The translations under genes and the position numbers were made by a program. The notes under the pieces were generated by a model that saw nothing but the letters and a program-made list of their open reading frames with translations, had not been told where the DNA came from and made no database searches. From JBOFSQ01 sp051651625 (lineage in GTDB: Bacteria > Planctomycetota > Planctomycetia > Pirellulales > Thermoguttaceae), in NCBI GenBank assembly GCA_051651625.1, contig JBOFSQ010000108.1:1-64000 (forward strand): a stretch of DNA of 64,000 nucleotides, in the 5' to 3' direction. Within the stretch, counting starts at the first letter, position 1; each line of letters opens with the position of its first letter. Positions 27,655 through 36,267 of the stretch are shown here, one piece after another.

Positions 27655-29187
27655 TCATCGTATCCACTCTTTTCGGAACGTGGCGAGCGTGTGGAAGGCG
27701 GGCTTGATGTTTCGGTCGATGTCGATCAGGCCAGCAGCGGTGGCAGGGCATGAACTTGTGTCTTGCAGTGGAGACCAAAAGAGACCAGCAACAGAACGCT
27801 TCGCAAGAAATAGCGGCATCAGATGCTCTACCCACGCAGCTTGAGTCTGCGGCGACCATAGTGAAGACGCAGACGCTATTTCTGCCGGAACATCACCACA
27901 ACGCGGCATTTCTTTCGGTGAACCGAACGTCCCTGTTTCGTCAGCAATGGCAGATGAACTCGGCACAGAGAGCGAGATAAAGACATTTTTCCCACTATGC
28001 CACCAAAGGTCGATGACTGAACCAAATCCGATTGGGTCACGCGGAAATGATTCGTCCTGATGAAGCCCCAAATGTGTCTCCAAAACGACAGCATCTACAG
28101 CACTCATCGAGAAGACCGTCTCGACAAGCTGCGATTGATACTGGTCTGAAGAGGCTGTGATATTGGAGTCGCCCCAAGGCTGATCGACACCAATCATCAC
28201 GATTTTTTCAGCTGTCATACTACGCACAACTTCACTCAATCGGCGAGTGAGCGCGATGATGCGCGCGACCGAAAGACCAACAATATCGGTTTTATTGATC
28301 GCGCGAACCAGTGACCAAATGCAAACAGCGTAGTCAAACCGTTCAATCATCATACGAAGATACGCTTCCGCAAACGCCTCTAACGCACCGTCTTGTCGCA
28401 GCGTAGCAGTCACCCACGAAGGAAGCGATGCGCTGCGAAAATCGAGTATCGGTCCGCCGACGATCTGAAACCCGTAGCGGTGCGCCATCGCAACGCGGCG
28501 ATCTAGTCGCTCCCAATCCCATTGTCCTTGTATAGGTTCTAATTCGCGCCATGTTGGCATCGGAGCAACACTGTGAAAGACACTACGCAACTCGTCGGCA
28601 TAGATACCGAATTCGTAGAACGATTCGGGGGCCGAATGCGTGTTCATACCAGCGATTGTGAACAGCGGAATCCGATCCTGTGACCGCATCCGCACTTCAA
28701 GCATTGTCTTCGATACAGCCTTCGTTATAGCCCACACGACTTTGCGGATTTGCGCTAGAACCGTTGCGGCGATACTGTCGATGTCGCTGGCTGTTTCGTC
28801 GTGCATCACGAGGCGCCCGAAGGCTTGCATGATACTCTGTATCTGCTCACTGTGCTCTGGCGACGGCTGAAAACCGAGCGTCTGCCAATCGGCAATTCGA
28901 CGCTGCAAACGACCGAGTGCGCCGCGACAAAGTTCCTTCAAAAGATGGTAAGGACGCAACCTCGCCACGAGCGTATCGGTCGATTCAAGAACCACGCCTA
29001 ATTCGGGGTGTGGCACCAATACGCTCACCGTACCACTGATTGGTTCAGGAATTGATAGAATCAGTATACCATCGCGGTAAACTACAGAGTGATTGTGGTG
29101 CGGAACCCGTCCCCAACCGGAGAAAAAGGCTCGCTTGAGGAACTCTTCCTCCAGCACTCTACCACAATAGAATCTATACTCTGTCAT
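27655..29187 (-). CDS. GH10-like TIM-barrel protein, catalytic acid/base apparently replaced
   Basis: 510 residues. The N-terminal 170 residues are an unassigned, partly helical region. From about 175 a GH10 endoxylanase-like barrel is suggested by PTWRELEPIQGQWDWERLDRRV, AHRYGFQIVGGPILDF and SLPSWV, which parallel GH10 strand motifs. Where active GH10 enzymes have WDVVNE, this protein reads IWSLVRAIN, so the acid/base Glu seems absent; ETHLGL may stand at the nucleophile strand. I infer a non-catalytic or altered relative. It starts 6 bp after glgC and ends 30 bp before the AMMECR1-Memo gene, so the three form one operon. No signal peptide is seen. Confidence 0.6.
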   Translation of the reverse strand: MTEYRFYCGRVLEEEFLKRAFFSGWGRVPHHNHSVVYRDGILILSIPEPISGTVSVLVPHPELGVVLESTDTLVARLRPYHLLKELCRGALGRLQRRIADWQTLGFQPSPEHSEQIQSIMQAFGRLVMHDETASDIDSIAATVLAQIRKVVWAITKAVSKTMLEVRMRSQDRIPLFTIAGMNTHSAPESFYEFGIYADELRSVFHSVAPMPTWRELEPIQGQWDWERLDRRVAMAHRYGFQIVGGPILDFRSASLPSWVTATLRQDGALEAFAEAYLRMMIERFDYAVCIWSLVRAINKTDIVGLSVARIIALTRRLSEVVRSMTAEKIVMIGVDQPWGDSNITASSDQYQSQLVETVFSMSAVDAVVLETHLGLHQDESFPRDPIGFGSVIDLWWHSGKNVFISLSVPSSSAIADETGTFGSPKEMPRCGDVPAEIASASSLWSPQTQAAWVEHLMPLFLAKRSVAGLFWSPLQDTSSCPATAAGLIDIDRNIKPAFHTLATFRKEWIR

Positions 29188-29193
29188 GTTTGT

Positions 29194-30480
29194 TTAAGTA
29201 AGCGACCAATGGTCTGGAATCACCGCTTCTTTGCGAACACAAATAACGCCGTCACGGATCATTCCGTAATCGGCTTCTTCGGTGTCTTGAATTTTTTTCT
29301 CGTTGATCAAAAAGACACGCTGTCCGATGCGGCAGTCTTTATCGACGATTGCGTTTTCGATTACAGAATAGTCGCCGATTCCGAGTGCGGGGCGTCCTTT
29401 ACGTTTGTTGATATTTAGTTCGCTCGGCCTCTCGCTGTAGTCGCATCCCATCAAAATCGAGTTGCGAATCTTCACACCACGTCCGATGCGGCAACGCAAA
29501 CCGACGATGCTGTTTTCGATCACGGCACCTTCTTCGATGTCACACCCGTCGGCGATGAGACTGCCACGAATCGTTGCGCCGTCGATGCGACTTGGTGGCA
29601 AGAAACGCGGCTCGGTGAAGGTGGTCCACTGCGGTCTTGACAACTCAAACGGCGGGTTCGGCAGGGCCATCGCAAGATTTGCCTCGAAGAACGAACGGAT
29701 CGTTCCGATGTCTTCCCAGTAACCGTCGAAGAGATGAACCTGTACATGGTGCGTCTTGATCGTCGCCGGAAATACTTCTTTTCCGAAGTCTTTCGACGAC
29801 GTACTTTCGAGCACATCGACGAGCACTTTGCGGCTAAAAATGTAAATCCCCATACTGGCGAGACAGTCGCGTCCATTCGCGGGGACGCCGTGAGCATCGA
29901 GCCAAGACGGTTCAATCCGCACGTCATTGAGTTCTTCGGCGGTTTTGGGTTTCTCACAGAAACCGACGACGCGACCAGTGCCATCGACTTTCATTATCCC
30001 AAGTGCTGACGCCTGCGACGCCGCAACCGGAACAGCCGAAATCGTTACGTCTGCACCCGCTTTAATATGTGTCGCCAGCATCTCACGAAAGTCCATCCGA
30101 TAAAGTTGGTCACCGGAAAGGATGAGAACGTGATCGATGTTGCGATGGTTTATGAACCCAAAGTTTTGTCGAACGGCGTCGGCAGTACCTTGGTACCAGT
30201 GATTGTTGCCAATCGTCTGCTGCGCTGCGAGAATCTCCGCAAAACCTCCGGTGAACGGGTCAAAGGAATAAGCCCGAAGGTGGTGGTGCAGACTTGCAGA
30301 GTTAAACTGTGTTAAGACATAAATCTGGTTGATCCCGCTGTTGATGCAGTTTGAGAGCGGGATGTCGATCAACCGATACTTCCCACCGATTGGAACTGCT
30401 GGCTTCGCCCGGTTCTTTGTGAGAGGATAGAGCCGCGTCCCTTGCCCACCACCGAGGATGAGTGAAATCGTGTTTTTCAT
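29194..30480 (-). CDS. glgC: Glucose-1-phosphate adenylyltransferase
   Basis: 428 residues from ATG 30480 with GAAGG upstream. It makes ADP-glucose for glycogen from glucose 1-phosphate and ATP. Seen: the nucleotidyl loop LILGGGQGTRLYPLTKNRAKPAVPIGG (in part LGGGQGTRLYPLT and RAKPAVPIGG), HVLILSGDQLYRMD with the catalytic Asp, VVGFCEKPK, GYWEDIGTI, and a C-terminal left-handed beta-helix (GSLIADGCDIEEGAVI). The sequence resembles the cyanobacterial/plant form, with a C-terminal basic region suitable for allosteric control. First gene of an operon with a GH10-like and an AMMECR1-Memo protein. Confidence 0.95.
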   Translation of the reverse strand: MKNTISLILGGGQGTRLYPLTKNRAKPAVPIGGKYRLIDIPLSNCINSGINQIYVLTQFNSASLHHHLRAYSFDPFTGGFAEILAAQQTIGNNHWYQGTADAVRQNFGFINHRNIDHVLILSGDQLYRMDFREMLATHIKAGADVTISAVPVAASQASALGIMKVDGTGRVVGFCEKPKTAEELNDVRIEPSWLDAHGVPANGRDCLASMGIYIFSRKVLVDVLESTSSKDFGKEVFPATIKTHHVQVHLFDGYWEDIGTIRSFFEANLAMALPNPPFELSRPQWTTFTEPRFLPPSRIDGATIRGSLIADGCDIEEGAVIENSIVGLRCRIGRGVKIRNSILMGCDYSERPSELNINKRKGRPALGIGDYSVIENAIVDKDCRIGQRVFLINEKKIQDTEEADYGMIRDGVICVRKEAVIPDHWSLT

Positions 30481-30879
30481 GTTCGTATACCTTCTTTTGA
30501 GGAACCAAACCGTTACAGGTCTATCTTCGTCTAGTCATTCAGTCTCGCCGCAACATGTTAACGCTGTCCAGTATAACTCGTTTCGTCGCCAAAGTAAGAG
30601 CCGCTGCCAAAAGTTTGCCATTGGTCAGCGTTTGCCCAACATGCGTCATCCCACTCTCGCGCACTTCGCCAGTCTAACATTTTTCGCATGCGAGTTTCGG
30701 TTATAAACCGGTTTTTCCGGCATCGGATGTGATTTGACGTTAAGAGCGATAGATACGGGAGCCGAAACTACGCCAGTCTCTATGTCTTCTTGGGAAGCAT
30801 AAGCCTCTCGTTGGGGCGTTTCCCTTTGTGAACCGTTTTTGCGGAAGAAGTATTAGGGGGAGGAGATTGAGGAAGTCTT
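30481..30879. other. Intergenic region between divergent glgC and glycosyltransferase genes
   Basis: About 400 bp without a recognisable gene or any member of the R1-R5 repeats. It must hold promoters for both divergent transcripts. AGGAGATTGAGGAAG (about 30860-30874) precedes the GTG start at 30880. Confidence 0.5.
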
Positions 30880-31857
30880 GTGACTCGACTCACCATCGCA
30901 CTGACGTTATCTTCGTGTTCGTCGCTGGCAGCGTTTGAAGAGACGCTCGCCTCGGTGCTGGAGTATCAACCAGCGTCTTGCGACGTTGTTGTTCTCCACA
31001 GCGTACCTTATGGCGATCAGTGGAACACACGCGAAGATGGCGTTCAATTTGAAGAGATGCCGCAGGGCGTGACGCAAGTCTCGATGCTCAACCGAGCATT
31101 GGAACTGTCGCGTGGTGACGTTGTGTTGCTCCTTGCGCCGGGGACTGAATTGCGTCAAGATGCGATTGATACTGCGCTTGCGGCATTTTCAAAAGACCCA
31201 CTTCTTGGGTGGCTCATCCCAGCGATAGTCGCACCGAACGACAGCCGCAACATTGTGTCGCTCGGATATTTCTTTCGTACCACTGATGGTCTACTCCGTC
31301 CATTTCGTCGAAGTGACGTTACGGAGAACGCTGCTGCTGGTGTACAAGTGTCTGGTATCGCACTCGTTCCGCATAGTGAAGCTGTTTACATCCGGCGTCA
31401 GGCGATAGCGAGTATCGAATCGCTAGACGCCAGTTTTGGCGACGCACCAATAGCACTCGCTGACGCGGTTATGCGTATGGACTTACTCGGCTGGATCGGG
31501 TGTGTCAGCGTTGGTGCTGCTGTATCGGCGGTGAATACTAGTATTGCAACGAGTCCATTCCGTCGCGGACATCAACTAGAACGACTTTACAGACGTTGGC
31601 GACCAACTAGCGGTTCTGGGATGTCGCACTGGTTTTTGACGCAACAAGAGTTCTGGTCGGCGATGCCGTTTCCGAGTGCGGTGTTCACGCTGCTTGGTCG
31701 TTTGTCGGCGATGGCGATAGTAGAGCCGTCACTCGAAGAGACGCGACGGCTATGCCTCGAAAAGGCGTTCGCCCTTGCCGCAGAAGATTCTGCGTTAGCA
31801 ACGCTCATCCCGATCCCGCCGCAAAAAAAATGGCACGGCGACGGTGCAGCGGCGTAA
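30880..31857 (+). CDS. Glycosyltransferase family 2-like protein
   Basis: 325 residues from GTG 30880 behind a purine-rich GAGGAAG. An N-terminal GT-A fold is suggested by TIALTLSSCSSLAAFEETLASVL, a strand VVVLHSV, then MLNRALELSRGDVVLLLAPGTELRQDA, which matches the GT2 pattern where a DxD-like acidic motif follows; here it reads APGTE, so the metal site is atypical. No membrane segment is visible. The acceptor is unknown. The C-terminal 100 residues (from about 225) show no recognised domain. It may be involved in surface polysaccharide synthesis, by inference only. Confidence 0.62.
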   Translation: MTRLTIALTLSSCSSLAAFEETLASVLEYQPASCDVVVLHSVPYGDQWNTREDGVQFEEMPQGVTQVSMLNRALELSRGDVVLLLAPGTELRQDAIDTALAAFSKDPLLGWLIPAIVAPNDSRNIVSLGYFFRTTDGLLRPFRRSDVTENAAAGVQVSGIALVPHSEAVYIRRQAIASIESLDASFGDAPIALADAVMRMDLLGWIGCVSVGAAVSAVNTSIATSPFRRGHQLERLYRRWRPTSGSGMSHWFLTQQEFWSAMPFPSAVFTLLGRLSAMAIVEPSLEETRRLCLEKAFALAAEDSALATLIPIPPQKKWHGDGAAA

Positions 31858-32306
31858 TCTAATCGCGCGCGTTCGGTGCGAGTTGCGTAGGGAACGGATT
31901 TATCCGTTCCATCGTTCGGCGCGAACGCATCCGCATTCGTTGGTCACATATTCGATGCGAAGCGGAATGACAGGCGGAATGAAGGCGGGCAGTATTCCTG
32001 TGCCGCGAAGCGACGAGCCGCCGCAATGACGCTGTTTCGGCGTCGATTGGCCATTCTGCGTCATTGCGCAAGTACGCTTCATTCCGCCTGCCATTGGGCA
32101 CTCGCTTACGCTTCGCGTTCTTATTCTGCGACAAAGAAATCCGATGCGACGTATGCAACCAAAATCGGAGCGGGAAATAAAATCGGAGCGGGAAGCGTAA
32201 GCGAGTGACAGAATCGCCACTCGGCGCAGAGTCAGTCATTCCCGCGACGGAAGCGGGAATCTAAAGAACACGCGACAAGCAAACGCGACAGCGGCGCGGC
32301 GTGTCA
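31858..32306. repeat. R1 repeat cluster with a perfect hairpin; left boundary of the 32-38 kb accessory block
   Basis: GGAACGGATTTATCCGTTCC (31890-31909) is a perfect palindrome, and a variant occurs at 11414. A forward R1 core lies at 32098-32124. A full reverse (left-type) R1 spans about 32190-32300: GGAAGCGTAAGCGAGTG, a CATTCCCGCG..GCGGGAATC hairpin, then ACACGCGACAAGCAAACGCG. No gene is visible in the 449 bp. Confidence 0.78.
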
Positions 32307-32834
32307 CTACCACGTCGTCATATCAAAGCATTGCGCAAGTGCGGCACGAAAGTCTGGCCGCAGATTGAACCAAAGTTGGCAGTTCGGTTCGGGGTAGTGA
32401 ATGAACGTGATGAAGATACTCAACAGCACTTCACCTTTCGTGTCAGGATTGGTGTACATGTCATCTCTGGGGATTCCCAACGCAAATAACTCGTTCAGCT
32501 TGTCGATCAAGACGCCACCGAAACCGCCAAGTCCGTGAGCACCTTGAACGGCTATTTTGTCCGTTGCGCCCAACGCATCTTTGATGTCATCGGCACACAG
32601 CGGGCTGCTGGTGTCGAACAGGCAACGGATAGCCTGCTTGGCGCGAGCCGTAATCTTTCCGGCGGCGTCCAATTCCTGCAACGCCCGTGCGTACTGCCAA
32701 AAAGAGACACGAAACTTCGTCTCAAATGGGTCGCTGGCATCACGGTCCGACAACTTCTGAAACTCTTGTCCGGTCGGCAGCGGGGTCGGAAGCGTGGGCA
32801 AGGCGAAACGTGGAAAACTGGATCGTGCGGTCAT
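32307..32834 (-). CDS. Hypothetical protein
   Basis: 175 residues from ATG 32834, chosen for AGGAGAAAGACC immediately upstream; a longer reading to 32912 lacks a ribosome site. No signal peptide or membrane segment is seen. The N-terminus is Pro-rich (FPRFALPTLPTPLPTG), followed by a mostly helical body with a Gly-rich turn (GAHGLGGFGG). I do not recognise a family. It is the last gene of a minus-strand run that carries GYF_2 and SHD1 proteins, and its 3' end abuts an R1 copy. Confidence 0.65.
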   Translation of the reverse strand: MTARSSFPRFALPTLPTPLPTGQEFQKLSDRDASDPFETKFRVSFWQYARALQELDAAGKITARAKQAIRCLFDTSSPLCADDIKDALGATDKIAVQGAHGLGGFGGVLIDKLNELFALGIPRDDMYTNPDTKGEVLLSIFITFIHYPEPNCQLWFNLRPDFRAALAQCFDMTTW

Positions 32835-32947
32835 GGTCTTTCTCCTATCAACGTCGTGAAACTTGGGAACGAACTCTTCGTTCCTCTTGTGTAGGGAAAT
32901 CTTGCTAACCATGGCAAGTAAATCCTTTGACTCATCACAAAGTGTTG

Positions 32948-33844
32948 CTATCTTTGGCTTGAAAGAAAATTGAGAATACTTGTACTTGCGCTGTTGTTGC
33001 TATATTTTGCATAATCGAGCGGAGTTAAGCCATTATCGTCCTTTGCGTTAACATAAGCACCTTCAGCAACAAGAAATTTGACCGCATCTAAATTACCAGT
33101 AAGCACTGCCATATGAAGTGAAGTAAAACGATCACCAGTGGTGGTTTTAGCATTTACATTGGCTCCTTCTGCAACAAGGGATTTAATAAAAGTGATAGGC
33201 TTTCCCATCAGGACTGCTTGGTGGAGTAGCGTATAACCGTCTCGGTTTACCGCTCTTACATCTGTTGTACCAAATGCCGCATAAAACGCTTCAATGTCGG
33301 ATAATGGTGCGATGACAGATGAATTTGATGAGGCTGACACACCTCGTTTTCCTGAACGTGAACTAATCCACAAAACACCGATGACTAGTGGAATGGCCAC
33401 AATCAAGACGAACGTGATCTGCGGCATTCTGTCGGCAATCCAATCGTACAACTCTTCACGCAAATCTTCAATGTCATAAAGCACCACCTTTGAGGCGCCG
33501 GGCACAACTTGCGGTGCCGCTTGCTTATCTTTCGGAACAGGAACCGTAAACGGATTCGCGGCAACAGGTGGAGCCTTGGTGAACAGATTGGCGTCGGCAG
33601 GTTTGGTATCAGCAACCGCGTAGACATCGCTGGACGCTGGCGACACGTCTGTTACTTCTTGCGGTGCGACCACTTCAGGAAACACCAGCCCTTGTATTTT
33701 GCGCGCAACGGCGGTACGCCCTTCGGCGGTTTCAATCATCGTTCCCGGCGTGATCACTCGTTGCTGCGCCAACGCTTTGAGCGCAGAGCCTCTAACGGGG
33801 CCGACCTTCTCACCGTTTGCATTGTAGTAAAACCAGTCTGCCAT
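32948..33844 (-). CDS. GYF_2 domain, single membrane segment, ankyrin repeats
   Basis: 298 residues from ATG 33844 (MADWFYY); a TTG at 33868 is rejected. Residues 2-55 form a GYF_2 domain (WFYYNANGEKVGPV, then LKALAQQRVITPGTMIET), a fold that binds Pro-rich peptides in the cytoplasm. A Pro/Ala-rich linker follows, then one hydrophobic helix near 145-165 (ITFVLIVAIPLVIGVLWI), and about 100 residues of three ankyrin repeats (DGYTLLHQAVLMGKP, RFTSLHMAVLTGN, NGLTPLDYAKYS). This looks like a membrane-anchored adaptor. The gene downstream is hypothetical and an R4 element lies just upstream. Confidence 0.82.
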   Translation of the reverse strand: MADWFYYNANGEKVGPVRGSALKALAQQRVITPGTMIETAEGRTAVARKIQGLVFPEVVAPQEVTDVSPASSDVYAVADTKPADANLFTKAPPVAANPFTVPVPKDKQAAPQVVPGASKVVLYDIEDLREELYDWIADRMPQITFVLIVAIPLVIGVLWISSRSGKRGVSASSNSSVIAPLSDIEAFYAAFGTTDVRAVNRDGYTLLHQAVLMGKPITFIKSLVAEGANVNAKTTTGDRFTSLHMAVLTGNLDAVKFLVAEGAYVNAKDDNGLTPLDYAKYSNNSASTSILNFLSSQR

Positions 33845-33869
33845 TGAACTTGTTGGGTTTGGGGGCAAG

Positions 33870-33975
33870 GTAACCGTTCACGGAATTGGCTGTGTTGGCG
33901 TTGACGTATTTGCCCCGTCGGGGCAAAAATGCGCCGCATTCACGACAAATAGCAAAACAAACCGTGAATGCTTAC
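33870..33975. repeat. R4 MITE-like element, copy 2
   Basis: Terminal inverted repeats GTAACCGTTCACGG (33870-33883) and CCGTGAATGCTTAC (33962-33975) match those at 6322 and 6503. Inside is a hairpin, TTTGCCCCGTCGGGGCAAA. It sits between two GYF_2 genes on the minus strand. Confidence 0.72.
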
Positions 33976-33983
33976 GGGGAAAG

Positions 33984-35363
33984 TTACTTCATCGGAACAC
34001 CATCGCCATCCGTTTTGCAATAGATGGCGTCTCTGATAATCCAAGCCAGATGCGCGATCAGTATTATGAACGCTAAAAACGAAAACAAACCCGCACAGCC
34101 GCTGTAAAAATCCTCTTCGGCGGCTCGCAGTACTGGTCGTCCGGCGTCAATAGCGTTGTAATTCATGCTCGCAAACCTGCTCGCGCGTTCGCTATTGTCA
34201 ATCACGAGGAAATAGCATACGCCTACTACAAACGTTATCGCTATGTTCAATAGACCGAGCGGCAGGTCGGCTAATCCTTGCGGAAAACGAACGGCGGGAA
34301 GAATATTTGTAATTTCGGAAAACTTTCGTCTCGCGTAAAAATTGTGAATCCCCAGCCCACCGAGAAGAATCGCCAAGGCAACGAAAGTCTGTCTATCGCG
34401 TTGAGTTGCAGGTGTCGGTGACGCCGACATCGAAGTCGGCATCGGCGCGACAAAAGGTGACTCGCTGATTGGTGGCACCGCATCGAACAAGTTCGGAATC
34501 TGACCAGCAAGCCCTTTGTGCCCCGTATCAGTCTCCAACGGCGTTGTCGGCACGATAACCCGCCGCGCGACCAACACTTGAAGCTGCTGATCGTCGATAG
34601 GTCCTTGCCTTACACTGCTGGCGTCGTGGTAAAAATAGTTTGGCATTGCTGTGTTACTTCTGTGAAAAGTTGGGAAAGGCGAAATAATCGAAAACCCGCA
34701 GCTTGGGCTATAACGCGATCCGTCGTTCGGCAAAACGATTTTCGCATTCTCCGACTTTGATCGCACAACATCGCTTTTGTTGGCCTGCTGTAAGATTTTT
34801 TGCTCGACTTTTTTGGAAAACGCAGCATAGCTTTTCAACTTATCCTTCACCTGCTTGCTGTTGTACTCTTCCGACCGCTCCTGCCAGTAGGTAGCGATTT
34901 GGGATGCAAATAGCGATAAATCCTCGACTTGCTGACCGTTTTTAGTAATAGCCGTTGTCTGCAATATGACGACCGCGAAATAACCATCATCGAGCGGCTT
35001 TAATCCTTGGAGTTCTGTCCGTGCGTGTTTGAGATAATCGCGTATCGTTGCTGTTGTCACTTCGTCCCATCTGTTTGGGATTTTCTTATCCTGCGTTGCG
35101 TTTTTCTTCTGAGTTTCTTCACGCAAAGCCCTTATCCGCTCCTGTTCCGCCAGTTTTGCCTTTCGTTCGGCTTCGGCGGCATTGGCTTGCATCTGTTTAG
35201 CGGTCAAGGGAACCATGATGACTGGTTGCTGGCTGCCGCTATTCCGGCTGAACGAAGCATTTTCGATACGATCTTTCATTTGCTGTGGTGTCTCCGCAAA
35301 CATATTCTGCGGGGTCAAGCAAACGACAAACGCAACGAATGAAAGGGAAACGAGATTTTTCAT
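33984..35363 (-). CDS. Secreted coiled-coil protein joined in frame to a GYF_2/TM2-like membrane protein
   Basis: 459 residues. Residues 1-23 are a signal peptide (SLSFVAFVVCLTPQNMFA). Residues 24-235 are hydrophilic and coiled-coil-like (AEAERKAKLAEQERIRALRE). From Met240 (codon at 34644-34646) a GYF_2 domain begins (NYFYHDASSVRQGPIDDQQ), followed by a linker, a TM2-like segment (ALAILLGGLGIHNFYARRK) and two or three more helices. A signal peptide in front of a GYF domain is topologically strange, and Met240 has AGAAG upstream, so two genes may have merged through loss of a stop codon or a frameshift. Confidence 0.68.
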   Translation of the reverse strand: MKNLVSLSFVAFVVCLTPQNMFAETPQQMKDRIENASFSRNSGSQQPVIMVPLTAKQMQANAAEAERKAKLAEQERIRALREETQKKNATQDKKIPNRWDEVTTATIRDYLKHARTELQGLKPLDDGYFAVVILQTTAITKNGQQVEDLSLFASQIATYWQERSEEYNSKQVKDKLKSYAAFSKKVEQKILQQANKSDVVRSKSENAKIVLPNDGSRYSPSCGFSIISPFPTFHRSNTAMPNYFYHDASSVRQGPIDDQQLQVLVARRVIVPTTPLETDTGHKGLAGQIPNLFDAVPPISESPFVAPMPTSMSASPTPATQRDRQTFVALAILLGGLGIHNFYARRKFSEITNILPAVRFPQGLADLPLGLLNIAITFVVGVCYFLVIDNSERASRFASMNYNAIDAGRPVLRAAEEDFYSGCAGLFSFLAFIILIAHLAWIIRDAIYCKTDGDGVPMK

Positions 35364-35459
35364 TTTCTTCTCCTACAAGGGGATATGCCCTACAATGCAG
35401 GGCGTCTTTTGTCAGCCACACTGTGCAGCCAACCGAATTTTGTTTTTTGAGGTGGCAAC

Positions 35460-36170
35460 TTATGTATGCTGTTTACTGTTTTCCCATTCACGCTGCGCAA
35501 TCTCGGAAATGAGCGGGAAACAATTGATCGGGTAAATGTCCTTGAAGCTGTCCCAAGCTTCGTTCCTGAACTTGATATAGTTCGCTCCTGTCCAATCCCA
35601 CTCCTCCTCTGGAACGGTCACGCCGTGTTTGCTAATAAATGCCACTGTCGCCTGATTTACTGGCAGATAGATGTCCGGTCGCAATAAAAAGAGACCATCC
35701 GAAATTCTCGTCTTCCCACATCGAGAAATTTGCATACAGGCATCAAAGTCATGCTCGATGGACTCATCTTTGTACGCGGCAATTGCCAAATTCCAAAGTT
35801 TGTCAACGTCGGCTTGACCACCTTTTCGTTTGCACCAGTGAGGCGCAAAGGACTCACGAGGTGTGCCGTCAAAATCCGCGGGACGTGCAACCTTGATATC
35901 TAAATAGGTTTGCAACCACTCGATTTTCGTTTCTGGTCCACTACGGCTTTTGCCGCAACTAAATGTAAGACAGGCAAGAATTTGAAAAGGATCAATCGCA
36001 ACGCCATCAGCAATTGCGTTAGTTCCTTCTTCAAGTCCCCAAGCATCGTCAAATGCCGCATTCGCTATTGGAATCAGTTCATCACGCCGATCTTCGTAGT
36101 TCAGCATCTCCTGCACAACTTGACGAAAAAGTGGAATCCAAGTAAACATCGGACGGGTTTCAGACTTCAT
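35460..36170 (-). CDS. Stand-alone protein resembling the N-terminal region of McrB-like restriction ATPases
   Basis: 236 residues from ATG 36170 with AGGGGAATT upstream (a longer reading to 36449 is rejected). Visible blocks are AIDPFQILACLTF-like (reads VAIDPFQILACL), WLQTYLDIKVARPADFDGTP, ADVDKLWNLAIAAYKD, FDACMQISRCGKTRISDGLFLLRPDIYLPVN. From memory these match the substrate-side N-terminal region often found ahead of the AAA+ domain in McrB-type and related AAA proteins. No ATPase follows in this reading frame or next door. Its role, perhaps nucleic acid or protein sensing, is inference; the family call should be checked by profile search. Confidence 0.5.
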   Translation of the reverse strand: MKSETRPMFTWIPLFRQVVQEMLNYEDRRDELIPIANAAFDDAWGLEEGTNAIADGVAIDPFQILACLTFSCGKSRSGPETKIEWLQTYLDIKVARPADFDGTPRESFAPHWCKRKGGQADVDKLWNLAIAAYKDESIEHDFDACMQISRCGKTRISDGLFLLRPDIYLPVNQATVAFISKHGVTVPEEEWDWTGANYIKFRNEAWDSFKDIYPINCFPLISEIAQREWENSKQHT

Positions 36171-36267
36171 AACAATTCCCCTATTGAACGTGTAAAAAAC
36201 GAAATTACTCTTGATACAAAAACCTTGTCTCACTAACCCTGTCACTTGACCGGTAACGGCGAGCAAT

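Noticed and set aside
33890..33950. TTTGCCCCGTCGGGGCAAA as a rho-independent terminator
   Set aside because: No U tract follows on either strand, and the hairpin is inside the R4 element.
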